Positions 46,337 to 55,300 of a stretch of 64,000 nucleotides of DNA are shown piece after piece. The notes below the pieces were generated by a model. It was not told the origin of the DNA, ran no database searches, and saw only the letters and a program-made list of their open reading frames with translations. Source of the stretch: Burkholderiales bacterium PBB6 (GTDB lineage: Bacteria > Pseudomonadota > Gammaproteobacteria > Burkholderiales > Burkholderiaceae_C); contig NKIH01000002.1 of assembly GCA_002255925.1 (NCBI GenBank), positions 678,255-742,254 on the forward strand. The letters are read 5' to 3'. Made by a program: the position numbers and the translations under genes. Each line of letters begins with the position of its first letter. Within the stretch, counting starts at the first letter, position 1.

Positions 46337-47169
46337 GTGTGCTTGTTCTGACGTGTCGTGCGGTTCGCGACCGCGGCTTTGCCCACGCGCGGTGCCGGCG
46401 CTTCCCGGCGGGCCAGGCCCACCAGTCGCATGCCGCGCACCCGCTTGACGGCGCTGATGGCGTAGACGGCGCCCAGCACCGGCCACCACCGATCTCCGGT
46501 GCGCTCCATCCACGCCATCCGCTCCAGCCAGCGGGGTGAAGAAAGGGGCGGACGATAACAGCCAAACTGGCCCGGGCCGATCTCGAAGTTGAGCAATTTC
46601 AACCAGTCGCGCAGGCGCCAGTAGCCAAGGAACTCACCGGTGTTGGGCAGAAACAGGGGTGCCTCGCCCCCCAGCACCTGCTGCCGGAAATGGCCCACAT
46701 GCTGACGCAAGCCCCACAGGCTGGCCGGGTTCAGGCCGATGATGACCACCCGCCCTTCCGGCCGCAGCACCCGGCAAACCTCGGCCAGCGCCTGATGCGG
46801 GTCGGCCGCAGACTCCAGGGTGTGCGGCATCACCACCAGGTCCAGTGATTGATCCGGGAATGGCAGGCACTCGGGCGTGCAGATCAGCCCGCCCGGCGTT
46901 GGCAACATGGCCATGTCCAGGGGAACCTCGGCGGCTTCAAGCGAGTCTGTCTGCGTGGCAATGCCCGTGGACAGCCGCGCGCACCAACGCTGTGGCATGC
47001 GGTTGGCGCGCAGCCCATCAAGCTCAGGCAGCCCCAGCTGCAAGGCGTGAAAGCCGAACAGGTCGGCCACGGCGGCATCCAGCAAGGCCTGCTCCCAGGC
47101 CAGCAGGTACCTGCCCGGCGGGCTCCTCAACCAAGCCTCGAACTCTATAATCGACGTTTCACCTGTCAT
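46333..47169 (-). CDS. SAM-dependent methyltransferase, YafS-like
   Basis: 278 residues. A class I methyltransferase core of the type 11 family is visible: [19 protein letters not shown] (post-II/motif IV region), [22 protein letters not shown] (post-I) and [12 protein letters not shown]. The glycine-rich SAM loop is degenerate, as in YafS. The N terminus [22 protein letters not shown] matches other betaproteobacterial members. The target is unknown. Its ATG (47169-47167) overlaps the gloB ATG (47168-47170) by two bases in opposite directions. A basic tail follows the domain. Confidence 0.82.
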   Translation of the reverse strand: MTGETSIIEFEAWLRSPPGRYLLAWEQALLDAAVADLFGFHALQLGLPELDGLRANRMPQRWCARLSTGIATQTDSLEAAEVPLDMAMLPTPGGLICTPECLPFPDQSLDLVVMPHTLESAADPHQALAEVCRVLRPEGRVVIIGLNPASLWGLRQHVGHFRQQVLGGEAPLFLPNTGEFLGYWRLRDWLKLLNFEIGPGQFGCYRPPLSSPRWLERMAWMERTGDRWWPVLGAVYAISAVKRVRGMRLVGLARREAPAPRVGKAAVANRTTRQNKHT

Positions 47170-47941
47170 GACTCTGGTCGCCCTGCCCGCCTTCGCCGAT
47201 AACTACATCTGGATATGTCACGACGGGCAACAGGCCCTGGTGGTAGATCCGGGGGATGGGCCGACGGTGCAACACTGGCTTGACCAGCAAGGACTGGCCC
47301 TCACGGCCATTCTAGTGACGCATCACCATGCCGATCACATCGGTGGCGTCGCGTCGCTGCTGCCCCGCCTGCAGGGCCCCTTGTTCGCCCCCGCCGAAGC
47401 GAAGCTGCCGGCCCCGGTCACTGTGGTGGCAGGTGGCGAGCGGTTGACGTGGGCAGGTCATGACATCTCGGTGTTGCCAGTGCCTGGTCACACCCTCGGC
47501 CACTTGGCCTACCTGATGGCGATGCCCGAAGGCGAGCCTGCCCGCTTGTTCTGCGGCGACACCTTGTTTTCAGGCGGTTGCGGCCGCGTGTTTGAAGGCA
47601 CGCCCGCGCAGATGAACACCTCGTTGCAAGTGCTGGCTGCGCTGCCTGCCGACACGCAGATATGCTGCGCCCACGAATACACGCTGTCCAACCTGCGCTT
47701 CGCCAGTGAGGTCGACCCTGACAACGCCGCACTGGCCCGCTACGTTCAGCAGTGCACCCAGGTGCGGGCCCAAGGCCTGCCCACCCTGCCCTCCAGCCTC
47801 GGGCTGGAACTTCAGATCAACCCGTTCCTGCGCTGTGACCAGCCGGCCCTGATCAACGCTGCGCTTGGGCGCGGTGCTGCCAGCCGACAAGGCGACGACG
47901 TATTTGCCGCCTTGCGCGAATGGAAAAACTCCTACCGATGA
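47168..47941 (+). CDS. gloB: Hydroxyacylglutathione hydrolase (glyoxalase II)
   Basis: 257 residues. It hydrolyses S-lactoylglutathione, completing methylglyoxal detoxification. The metallo-beta-lactamase core has the THHHADHIGG metal motif, PGHTLGHLAYL, the FCGDTLFSGGCGRVFEG loop and CCAHEYT with DPDN in the C-terminal glutathione-binding part. A TATAAT at 47146-47151, inside the divergent methyltransferase gene, is a plausible -10 box and would give a very short leader. Its stop overlaps the mltD start by ATGA. Confidence 0.95.
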   Translation: MTLVALPAFADNYIWICHDGQQALVVDPGDGPTVQHWLDQQGLALTAILVTHHHADHIGGVASLLPRLQGPLFAPAEAKLPAPVTVVAGGERLTWAGHDISVLPVPGHTLGHLAYLMAMPEGEPARLFCGDTLFSGGCGRVFEGTPAQMNTSLQVLAALPADTQICCAHEYTLSNLRFASEVDPDNAALARYVQQCTQVRAQGLPTLPSSLGLELQINPFLRCDQPALINAALGRGAASRQGDDVFAALREWKNSYR

Positions 47942-49653
47942 CCGACATCCTCCGCTCCACCTTCCGCCTGGGCGCATTTGCACTGGCCGCCGCAACGCTG
48001 CTGCCGGGTTGCGCCTCCACGCCGCTGCCCCCGATGCAGTCGACATCGCCCGCCGGCACCGGTGCAGCCCGCCAGGTGGCGCGCGCGCCCGGCACGCAGC
48101 TGCTGCTCGATGCCGCTGCGGCCCCGACGAACGCGACGCCCGCGGCCCAGTCGCCTGTTCTGGCCACCACCACGCAAGCCGTGGCTGGGTCGCAGGACGA
48201 AACGATGGTTACTGCCCCCATCGACCCCCTGAACCCGGACCAGCCCGTCAATCTCGACGACAAGACTGCCAACCGGGACTTGTGGGTGCGTGTGCGTCGT
48301 GGCTTCACGATGTCCGACCTTGACGACGACTACGTACGGCGCTTCGAGCAGTACTACGCCACCCGCCCCGACTACGTCAAACGCATGACCGAGCGCGGCG
48401 GCCGTTACCTGTTCCATGTGGTGCAGGAGATCGAGAAGCGCAACATGCCCACCGAGCTGGCGCTGCTGCCTTTCATCGAAAGCGCGTTCAACCCGCAGGC
48501 CATGTCAACGGCCAAGGCCTCGGGCATGTGGCAGTTCATTCCTTCGACGGGCAAAGACTATTCGCTGACGCAGAACGTCTTCCGTGACGATCGGCGCAAT
48601 GTGCTGGCGTCCACCCGCGCAGCACTCGACTACCTCGACCGGCTGCACGACATGTTCGGTGACTGGCACCTGGCACTGGCCGCCTACAACTGGGGCCAGG
48701 GCAATGTGCAGCGCGCCATCACCCGCAACCAGAAGGCCGGCCTGCCCACCGATTACGCCAGCCTGAAGATGCCCGACGAGACCCGGCAGTACGTGCCCAA
48801 GCTCCAGGCGGTGAAGAACATCGTGATGCAGCCAGACCAGTACAAGCTGGAACTGCCCGCGCTGAAGAACCACCCGTATTTCCTGAGCGTGCCGATCGAG
48901 CGCGACATCGACCTGGACCTCGCCGCCAAACTGGCCGGGGTGTCGCTCGATGAATTCAAGTCGCTGAACCCGCAGATGAACAAGCCGGTCATCCTGGCCG
49001 CAGGCACCGAACAAGTGCTGCTGCCTTACGAGAACGCGGCGAGCTTCGTGGAAAAGCTGCGCAACCACCGCGGGCAGCTGGCCACCTGGACGGCCTGGGT
49101 CGCACCCAAAACCCTGCGTCCTGCCGAGGCGGCCAAGGAAGTTGGCATGAGCGAGGCGCAGCTGCGCGATGTCAACCGCATTCCGCCGAAGATGCTGGTG
49201 AAGGCGGGCTCCACCTTGCTGGTGCCGCGCAGCGCCACCCGCACCGCGGACGTGTCTGAACACGTGGCTGACCATGCCTCCATCGCCCTGGCGCCAGATG
49301 TTCCTCCGCTGAAGAAGGTCACGCTGAAGGCTGGCAAGAAGGGTGAGACGGTCGCCTCGATCGCCAAGCGCTATCGCACCACGCCGGCCCAGGTGGCCAG
49401 CTGGAACAAGGTGGCGGCGAACGGCACGTTCAAGGCCGGCAGCGCGATCGTCGTGTTTGTGCCGAATGCCACCAAGGTGGCTGCGGCCCGCCCTGCGCCC
49501 GCTTCGGTGAAGCCGGCGGCGAACACCAAGGGCAAGGCCACTGCCGTGGCCATTGCCAAGCCAACGGTCAAGACGGCGCCTGCGCGCACCAGTGGTGCTG
49601 CCAAGACGCCGGCGCCGCGCAACCGTGCGGCCATCCGCCTCGCAGATCACTGA
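47938..49653 (+). CDS. mltD: Membrane-bound lytic murein transglycosylase D
   Basis: 571 residues from the ATG overlapping gloB. A lipoprotein signal (LAAATLLPGC, lipid-bearing Cys near residue 26) anchors it in the outer membrane. After a flexible linker the SLT domain (about 150-290) shows the catalytic Glu in LLPFIESAFNPQAMS and WQFIPSTGKDY plus NWGQGNVQRAI. Two LysM-like modules follow (about 380-430 and 465-510, the latter LKAGKKGETVASIAKRYRTTPAQVASWNKV), and then an Ala/Lys-rich tail. It cleaves glycan strands to 1,6-anhydro ends. The gloB-mltD neighbourhood also occurs in E. coli. Confidence 0.94.
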   Translation: MTDILRSTFRLGAFALAAATLLPGCASTPLPPMQSTSPAGTGAARQVARAPGTQLLLDAAAAPTNATPAAQSPVLATTTQAVAGSQDETMVTAPIDPLNPDQPVNLDDKTANRDLWVRVRRGFTMSDLDDDYVRRFEQYYATRPDYVKRMTERGGRYLFHVVQEIEKRNMPTELALLPFIESAFNPQAMSTAKASGMWQFIPSTGKDYSLTQNVFRDDRRNVLASTRAALDYLDRLHDMFGDWHLALAAYNWGQGNVQRAITRNQKAGLPTDYASLKMPDETRQYVPKLQAVKNIVMQPDQYKLELPALKNHPYFLSVPIERDIDLDLAAKLAGVSLDEFKSLNPQMNKPVILAAGTEQVLLPYENAASFVEKLRNHRGQLATWTAWVAPKTLRPAEAAKEVGMSEAQLRDVNRIPPKMLVKAGSTLLVPRSATRTADVSEHVADHASIALAPDVPPLKKVTLKAGKKGETVASIAKRYRTTPAQVASWNKVAANGTFKAGSAIVVFVPNATKVAAARPAPASVKPAANTKGKATAVAIAKPTVKTAPARTSGAAKTPAPRNRAAIRLADH

Positions 49654-49692
49654 TGCTTGAAAGCGGCAGGTGCGTCTGAGGGCGCGCCTGAT

Positions 49693-49721
49693 GCCGCCGA
49701 CCGCCTGAGACGGTCGACGGC
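49693..49721. terminator. Hairpin between convergent mltD and recR
   Basis: GCCGCCGACCG (49693-49703) pairs with CGGTCGACGGC (49711-49721) with one mismatch and a 7-base loop. No T tract follows on either strand, so it may be a barrier or RNA-stability structure more than an intrinsic terminator. Confidence 0.45.
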
Positions 49722-49725
49722 GTGA

Positions 49726-50313
49726 TCAGCGCCGATCAACCAGCGCGTGCGCAATGGTCGACAGATCGACGTACTCCAGCTCGCTGCCCGCCGGCACACC
49801 CCGTGCGAGGCGCGTCACGCGGATGCCGCGCAGCTTGAGGGCCTCGGACAGCACGTGCGAGGTTGCCTCACCTTCCGCTGTGAAGCTGGTGGCCAGGATG
49901 ACCTCGGACACCAAGCCGTCGAGTGCGCGGTCCAGCAGGTTGGACGCACCCACCTCTCGGGCGCCGATGCCGTCGAGCGGGCTCATCCGGCCCATCAGCA
50001 CGTAGTAGAGCCCGCGGTAGCTGCCGGTGCGCTCCAGCGTGGCTTGATCAGCCGGGGTCTCCACCACGCACAACTGGTGCGCGTCGCGGGCCGAGTCCAG
50101 GCAGATGCCGCAGATGGGCTCTTCGGTGAACGTGTTGCACCGCGCGCAATGCCGCACCGACGTGACGGCCGTGTCCAGCGCGCGAGACAACTGCAGCGCA
50201 CCCGGGCGGTCATGCTGGAGCAGGTGAAAGGCCATGCGCTGGGCCGACTTGGCCCCGACGCCTGGCAGCTTGCGCAAGGCCTCGATCAATGTTTCGAGCG
50301 AGGTGTCGGGCAC
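49726..50313 (-). CDS. recR: Recombination mediator RecR
   Basis: 195 residues (E. coli 201). RecR acts with RecF/RecO in loading RecA on gapped DNA. The N-terminal helix-hairpin-helix ([20 protein letters not shown]), the zinc finger [16 protein letters not shown] and the Toprim domain ([26 protein letters not shown]) are complete. It lies eleven bases after ybaB in the conserved dnaX-ybaB-recR cluster. Confidence 0.96.
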   Translation of the reverse strand: MPDTSLETLIEALRKLPGVGAKSAQRMAFHLLQHDRPGALQLSRALDTAVTSVRHCARCNTFTEEPICGICLDSARDAHQLCVVETPADQATLERTGSYRGLYYVLMGRMSPLDGIGAREVGASNLLDRALDGLVSEVILATSFTAEGEATSHVLSEALKLRGIRVTRLARGVPAGSELEYVDLSTIAHALVDRR

Positions 50314-50324
50314 CTTGGGCGTAC

Positions 50325-50651
50325 TCAGAACGGCATCTTCATGCCGGGGGGCAGCGGCATGCCAGCGGTGATCTTGCTCATCTTTTCCTGGCTCAGGGCC
50401 TCGGCCCGACGCACGGCGTCGTTCACGGCGGCAGCCACCAGGTCTTCCAGCATGTCCTTGTCGTCGGCCAGCAAGCTAGGGTCGATGGTGACCCGGCGCA
50501 CATCGTTCTTGCAGGTCATCACGACCTTGACCAGGCCGGCGCCCGATTGGCCTTCCACCTCGATGTTGGCCAGCTCCGCCTGGGCCTTCTTCATGTTGTC
50601 CTGCATGGCTTGGGCCTGCTTCATCAGGCCGGCCAGTTGACCCTTCATCAT
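50325..50651 (-). CDS. ybaB: YbaB/EbfC nucleoid-associated protein
   Basis: 108 residues. It is a small dimeric DNA-binding protein. The pattern [26 protein letters not shown] and [26 protein letters not shown] is the whole-family signature, ending in the Met/Pro-rich [11 protein letters not shown]. Two adjacent ATG codons (50651 and 50648) are possible. It sits between dnaX and recR. Confidence 0.95.
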   Translation of the reverse strand: MMKGQLAGLMKQAQAMQDNMKKAQAELANIEVEGQSGAGLVKVVMTCKNDVRRVTIDPSLLADDKDMLEDLVAAAVNDAVRRAEALSQEKMSKITAGMPLPPGMKMPF

Positions 50652-50693
50652 GTGCTTGTCCTTTTGGTGTTTGGAGGTACGTCCACGTGGGCA

Positions 50694-52799
50694 TCAGACC
50701 GGCTTGATGGAGCCGGAGACGATGCGCGCCGTGTTGAATTGCGACAGCATGGCCCGCACGAGCGGGTCTTGCTGAATGGTTTGCTCAGCGTCGAATTGTC
50801 GACGCGCGGCGAATTCGGCGTCGCGGCGGACCGGTGAATCCTGGGCCACGCCAGGGCTGACGGCCAGCGACACGGCCGCGCCCAGCACGCCACGAACGGC
50901 AGCCTGGAGCTTGTCGACCAGCCCGGTGGAGCGCAGCGTTTCGCGCTCAACACGCAACTGCCACACCTCGGCGCCACCTTGTGCCTCGATGCCGATCAAC
51001 TCGGCCTGCATGGCCAGCTCGCGCGCCAGGGCGGCGATGGCGCCGCTGCCAGTCAATTGGGTCGTCAACGCCGCCCAGCGGTCCCCCAGCGGCGTGCGCA
51101 TCACTTCGATCGCGGCCAGCCGGTCGGCGGCGGCGGCACGGCGTTCAACGGGCGCGGCAGGCGCGAAGTGCTCGGGCTCTGCCTCGCGCTCCACCGGCCG
51201 CTCGATCCGCTGGCTCGCAGCGCTGGCAGCAACCGGCACCACATCCGCTTCAAACGGAGCCTCGTCCATCCAGGGCGGCGGGCCGTCATCAGGTGCCGAA
51301 GCACGAGCTGGCGCGGACGGCTGCTGGCGGGCGGCCACCACGGGGGCTGGCGCAGGGGCCGCCATGACGGGCGGTGCGGCCACGGGGCGCGACATCGCTG
51401 GCGGAGCCTCGGGCAGATTGGCTGGCGCGGTGTTCGGCGCAGCAGCGCTTGGCGCAGCCATTGGTACCTCAGGCGGGGCCACGGGCAATGCTGCACGCGG
51501 AGCGGCCACCGGCACGGACGCTGGTGGCGTGCTGGCGACGGGTCGCGCGGCGGTTTGTGTGACGGGCGCTGCTGCCTGCGGACGTGCAGCCGGTGCTGCC
51601 GACGTGGGCACGGCCACCGACCGGTGCTCAGCCCGCTTGGCCAGCAAAGGCGCCGCCGCCGTGCGACCGCCGGAACCGGCGGGTGGCGCAGCGTCGCTCG
51701 ACATGGCCGGGAACGCCATGAAGCGCAGCAGGGTCATCACCAGCCCGGCGTATTCATCAGGCGCCAGGCTCAGCTCAGCACGGCCTTGCAGGCAGATGCT
51801 GTAAAGCAGCTGTGTTTCATCAGGGGCCAGCGCGCTGTGCAGTCGACGGGCCGCTTCGGTGTCCGGGTCGGTCTCGTCCAGGCCATTGGCCACCGCCTGC
51901 GCCACCGCCATCTGCTGAAGCAGACGCGCCATCTCATCGAGCGTACCGGCGGCTGACAGGCCCTGGGCCCGCAGCGCCTCGCATTCGTCGATGACGGCCC
52001 GGCCGTCACGCTCCGACAGCGATTGCACCAGCCGCTCGGCATGGCGCCGGTCCACGGCGCCGAGCATGGCGCGCACGGCCGACTCTTCCAGCTGGCCGCC
52101 GCCAAAGGCGATCGCCTGGTCGGTCAACGACAGCGCATCGCGCATCGAACCCCGTGCGGCCCTTGACAGCTGCCGCAGCGCGCCAGCGTCCGCCTGCACC
52201 TGTTCCGCTTCCAGCACGCGGGCCAGGTGCTCGGCCACCGTCTGCGGCGCCATCGGGCGCAGGTTGAACTGCAGGCAGCGGCTCAGCACCGTTGGCAGCA
52301 TCTTTTCCGGGTCGGTGGTGGCAAGCACGAACTTCAGGTAGTCCGGCGGTTCTTCCAGCGTCTTCAGCAAGGCGTTGAAGGCATCCTTCGTGAGCTGGTG
52401 CGCTTCGTCGATCATGAAGACCTTGAAACGGCCCACCGACGGCTTGTAGGCCGCGCGCTCGATCAACTCGCGAATCTCGTCGATGCTGCGGTTGGACGCG
52501 GCGTCCAGTTCCACATAGTCAATGTAGCGGTCGGCATCAATTTCGCGGCAAGCGCTGCAGACGCCGCAGGGGCGCGCGGTGATGCCGCCCTGGCCGTCGG
52601 GCCCGGTGCAATTCAGGCTCTTCGCAAGAATGCGCGACACGGTGGTCTTGCCAATGCCCCGCGTGCCGGTGAACAGGTAGGCGTGGTGCAGCCGCTGCTG
52701 CTCGAGCGCGTGGGTCAAGGCCCGCACGACGTGGTCCTGCCCCACCATCTCTTCGAAGCTGCGAGGCCGGTACTTGCGGGCCAGGACGACATAACTCAT
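50694..52799 (-). CDS. dnaX: DNA polymerase III subunits gamma/tau
   Basis: 701 residues. This is the clamp-loader ATPase. Residues 1-370 form the AAA+ module with Walker A GTRGIGKTTVS, the four-Cys zinc site (CTGPDG...CGVCSAC), FMIDEAHQLT and an SRC-type LSRCLQFNLR. A long Ala/Pro-rich linker (about 375-560) leads to the tau-specific C-terminal domain (about 570-701). I see no A-rich slippery heptamer like the one that produces gamma in E. coli, so only tau may be made. It heads dnaX-ybaB-recR. Confidence 0.95.
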   Translation of the reverse strand: MSYVVLARKYRPRSFEEMVGQDHVVRALTHALEQQRLHHAYLFTGTRGIGKTTVSRILAKSLNCTGPDGQGGITARPCGVCSACREIDADRYIDYVELDAASNRSIDEIRELIERAAYKPSVGRFKVFMIDEAHQLTKDAFNALLKTLEEPPDYLKFVLATTDPEKMLPTVLSRCLQFNLRPMAPQTVAEHLARVLEAEQVQADAGALRQLSRAARGSMRDALSLTDQAIAFGGGQLEESAVRAMLGAVDRRHAERLVQSLSERDGRAVIDECEALRAQGLSAAGTLDEMARLLQQMAVAQAVANGLDETDPDTEAARRLHSALAPDETQLLYSICLQGRAELSLAPDEYAGLVMTLLRFMAFPAMSSDAAPPAGSGGRTAAAPLLAKRAEHRSVAVPTSAAPAARPQAAAPVTQTAARPVASTPPASVPVAAPRAALPVAPPEVPMAAPSAAAPNTAPANLPEAPPAMSRPVAAPPVMAAPAPAPVVAARQQPSAPARASAPDDGPPPWMDEAPFEADVVPVAASAASQRIERPVEREAEPEHFAPAAPVERRAAAADRLAAIEVMRTPLGDRWAALTTQLTGSGAIAALARELAMQAELIGIEAQGGAEVWQLRVERETLRSTGLVDKLQAAVRGVLGAAVSLAVSPGVAQDSPVRRDAEFAARRQFDAEQTIQQDPLVRAMLSQFNTARIVSGSIKPV

Positions 52800-52870
52800 G
52801 CGGTCATTCTACGGGTCTGAAGATGCCGGAATTGCCCCCGAGGCGCGTGGCTGAAGGATAATCCCGCCCC

Positions 52871-53998
52871 ATGACTGCTTCTGCCCACGACTCCACCGGC
52901 GCCACCCTGAGCTACGAACAGGCCGGCGTGAACTACGACCTGATCGATCCGCTGAAGGTGGCCGCACAGCGCGCTGCCGCAGCCACCGCCGGCCACCTCA
53001 CCGCCCACGGCTTCACCGAGGTGAAGGCCTCGCGCGGCGAATCCGCCTACGTCGTGGACGTGGGCCCGTTTTACCTGGCCAGCATCGTTGAATGCCTCGG
53101 CTCCAAGGCCCTGGTGGCCGACGAGATGCACGCCCTGACGGGCAAGAGCTACTACGCTGGCATCGCCCAAGACACCATCGCCATGGCCGTGAATGACCTG
53201 ATCACCGTCGGCGCCACGCCGCTGGTGGTGCAGGCCTACTGGGCTGCCGGTGGCAGTGACTGGTTCGGCGACGCCCAGCGGGCGCAAGCCCTGGTGGCGG
53301 GCTGGAAAGCAGCCTGCGACACCTGCGGCGTGGCCTGGGGCGGCGGCGAAACGCCGGCCCTGGCGGGCATCGTGGAAAGCGGCCGCATTGACCTGGCAGC
53401 CTCCTGCACCGGCATCATCAGCCCGAAGTCGCGCCTGAGCGTCGGCGATGAACTCGCTGAAGGCGACGTCATCGTGCTGCTGTCTTCCAGCGGCATCCAT
53501 GCCAACGGCCTGAGCCTGGCCCGCAAGCTGCTCGAGCGCCTGCCGGAAGGTTACCTGACCGAAGTGGCGCCCGGCCTGAACTACGGCGAGGCCCTGCTGG
53601 CCCCGACCACGCTGTACAGCCCGGTCACGGAAGCCCTGGCCAAGGCCGGCGTGTCGATGCACTACTGCGCCAACATCACCGGCCACGGCTGGCGCAAGCT
53701 GCTGCGGCACCCGAGCACCCTCACCTACCGCATTCACACCGTGCCGGCCGTGCCGCCGGTGCTGAGCTTCATCCAGAAGCACGCCCACCACGACGACCGC
53801 GAGGCCTACTCCACGTTGAACATGGGCGCCGGTTTCGCCCTGTTCGTCAAGGCCGAGGACGCTGCACGCACCGTCGAGATCTCGAAGGCGCTGGGCGTGG
53901 ATGCGGTGATCGCCGGCGTGGTCGAAGCAGGCCCGAAGCAGGTGGTGATCGAGCCGATCAATGTCACCTTCGGCAATGACGACCTGCAACTGCGCTGA
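52871..53998 (+). CDS. AIR synthase-related (PurM-superfamily) protein
   Basis: 375 residues. The overall PurM two-domain layout is clear: LSYEQAGVNYDLIDPLK at the start, AMAVNDLITVGATPL, GGGETPALAG, GDVIVLLSSSGIHANGLSLARKLLE and ITGHGWRKLLRHP. The ATP/phosphate loop that reads SGTDGVGTKL in PurM is changed to ASIVECLGSKALVA, and an N-terminal stretch is longer than in PurM. It is therefore a paralogue of uncertain activity, perhaps using another substrate, and I do not assign purM. It diverges from dnaX over 71 bases and ends before a strong terminator. Confidence 0.82.
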   Translation: MTASAHDSTGATLSYEQAGVNYDLIDPLKVAAQRAAAATAGHLTAHGFTEVKASRGESAYVVDVGPFYLASIVECLGSKALVADEMHALTGKSYYAGIAQDTIAMAVNDLITVGATPLVVQAYWAAGGSDWFGDAQRAQALVAGWKAACDTCGVAWGGGETPALAGIVESGRIDLAASCTGIISPKSRLSVGDELAEGDVIVLLSSSGIHANGLSLARKLLERLPEGYLTEVAPGLNYGEALLAPTTLYSPVTEALAKAGVSMHYCANITGHGWRKLLRHPSTLTYRIHTVPAVPPVLSFIQKHAHHDDREAYSTLNMGAGFALFVKAEDAARTVEISKALGVDAVIAGVVEAGPKQVVIEPINVTFGNDDLQLR

Positions 53999-54089
53999 GT
54001 ACGCGCCGACGCTGCACTGAAGCCACATGGAGCCCGCACTGAGCCCACACTGAGCGCAACGCAGCTCAACGGAGCTTAAAACCCACCCA

Positions 54090-54125
54090 AAAGCCACCCA
54101 GGCAAACGCCTAGGGTGGCTTTTTT
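54090..54125 (+). terminator. Rho-independent terminator after the PurM-like gene
   Basis: AAGCCACCC plus AGGC pair with GCCT and GGGTGGCTT around AAAC, with one bulged A, followed by a T run. The preceding 90 bases contain loosely repeated CACTGAGCC words but no gene. Confidence 0.85.
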
Positions 54126-54134
54126 CATGGAAAT

Positions 54135-54174
54135 CTGCGCGTTCATGTGTCACGGGAGAGACACATTTGCGCAG
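54135..54174. other. Long inverted repeat upstream of the Crp-family gene
   Basis: Nested perfect arms: CTGCGC (54135-54140) with GCGCAG (54169-54174), and ATGTGTC (54145-54151) with GACACAT (54160-54166), around an 8-base loop and a small internal loop. No T tract follows. It lies about 170 bases before the regulator start and could be an operator for a dimeric protein or an mRNA structure. The rest of 54175-54339 shows nothing I can name. Confidence 0.6.
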
Positions 54175-54339
54175 CAATGAGTTGCGGCAAGGGGCACCCG
54201 ACGAACGGCTGTTTGTCAATCGATTGCAGCGACCTAGCATGGTCACCCGTTAAAGAAAAGGCATGGCTGCCCCGCGCAGCGCCACGCACTTGCCAGCAGG
54301 AAGGCAAGTTTTCTGCCACCACATGCCTCTGGTTGCCCG

Positions 54340-55068
54340 ATGCCCCTGCCCGATCACCTGCACGAAGAACCCAACCGACCGCCTCAGCCTCTGGGCCCAG
54401 GCCTGCTACTCAACATTCCGCTGCTTGCGGCGCTACCGATCGAGCAAGCCCAGGAACTCGCCGCCCAAAGCTTCAAGCGCCGATACATGCGCGGGGAATA
54501 CATTCTTGAGCAAGGCCAGCATGGCCATTCGCTCTACATCCTGCTGCAAGGCAAGGCCCATGTGCTGCGCACCGACAACCGCGGCCGCGAGGTCATTCTG
54601 GATGTGCTGCGCACCGGCGACCATGCCGGCGAGATGTGCCTGATCGACAACCAGCCCCACTCTGCCAGCGTGCGCTGCGAAACCAACTGCGACGTGCTGG
54701 AGTTGCCCGGTGCGGTGCTTGCACGCACCTTGCCTGATCGCCCGGTGCTGTCGTGGATGCTGATGCGCACCCTGGTCAAACGATTGCGGCGTGCACACCG
54801 CCAGATCAACTCGCTCGCCCTGAAAGATGTGCCCGGCCGGGTGATGCGGGCGCTGCACGACATGTCGGAGCCCGAACAGATCGGCTCTCGCATCGTGCGA
54901 GAGCGGGTCTCGCGCCATGAGCTGGCGCGCATGGTGGGCGCCTCGCGCGAGATGGTCAGCCGGGTCGTGCTGGAACTGGCCACGCAGGGCAAACTGGAAC
55001 TGCGCGACGACGGCGGCGTGCGTCTGTTGCTGCCAAATAAAGAGTTGAATGCCCGCCCGCCGGAATGA
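54340..55068 (+). CDS. Crp/Fnr-family transcriptional regulator
   Basis: 242 residues. A cyclic-nucleotide-binding fold (about 25-140; RGEYILEQGQHGHSLYILLQGKAHVLR and RTGDHAGEMCLIDNQPHSASVRCETNC) precedes the dimer helix and a winged helix-turn-helix (about 190-230, VSRHELARMVGASREMVSRVVLELATQGKLELR). The cAMP-contacting GEMxLxDxxPRSA pattern is only partly kept (Pro-His-Ser-Ala instead of Arg-Ser), so the ligand may differ. No Fe-S cysteines in Fnr spacing. It is monocistronic, just before the SRP RNA gene, with a large inverted repeat in its upstream region. Confidence 0.9.
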   Translation: MPLPDHLHEEPNRPPQPLGPGLLLNIPLLAALPIEQAQELAAQSFKRRYMRGEYILEQGQHGHSLYILLQGKAHVLRTDNRGREVILDVLRTGDHAGEMCLIDNQPHSASVRCETNCDVLELPGAVLARTLPDRPVLSWMLMRTLVKRLRRAHRQINSLALKDVPGRVMRALHDMSEPEQIGSRIVRERVSRHELARMVGASREMVSRVVLELATQGKLELRDDGGVRLLLPNKELNARPPE

Positions 55069-55091
55069 CGCGGCCATCGCCTACAATCGTC

Positions 55092-55191
55092 GGTGACGGG
55101 CCTCCTCGCATGGAAGCGCAGCCAACTGGGTCAGGTGGGGAACCAAGCAGCCCTAACTGTTGCAACCAGTGCCGAGATCAGGCTCGTCACC
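55092..55191 (+). ncRNA. ffs: Signal recognition particle RNA (4.5S)
   Basis: A 100-base sequence that folds end to end: GGTGACG (55092-55098) pairs with CGTCACC (55185-55191). The domain IV signature is present: GGTCAGG on the 5' side, a GGGGAACC apical region and AAGCAGCC on the 3' side, which bind Ffh. TACAAT (55082-55087) is a plausible -10 box directly upstream. It targets inner membrane proteins to the translocon together with Ffh and FtsY. Confidence 0.93.
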
Positions 55192-55242
55192 CTCGTTCAC
55201 CGGTTTGATCAACCAATCCGGAGCCCGCGCAGGGCACCCAAC

Positions 55243-55275
55243 GGCCTCCATGAGTTCTACTCTGGAGGCTTTTTT
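55243..55275 (+). terminator. Rho-independent terminator after ffs
   Basis: GCCTCCA (55244-55250) pairs with TGGAGGC (55263-55269) and is followed by six T. It lies about 50 bases past the mature SRP RNA, implying a 3'-trimmed precursor. Confidence 0.88.
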
Positions 55276-55300
55276 GTTGGCATGGCCCCCTGCGGTGCAC

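Noticed and set aside
52871..53998. Annotation as purM
   Set aside because: The conserved SGTDGVGTKL loop of AIR synthetase is missing, so only superfamily membership is claimed.
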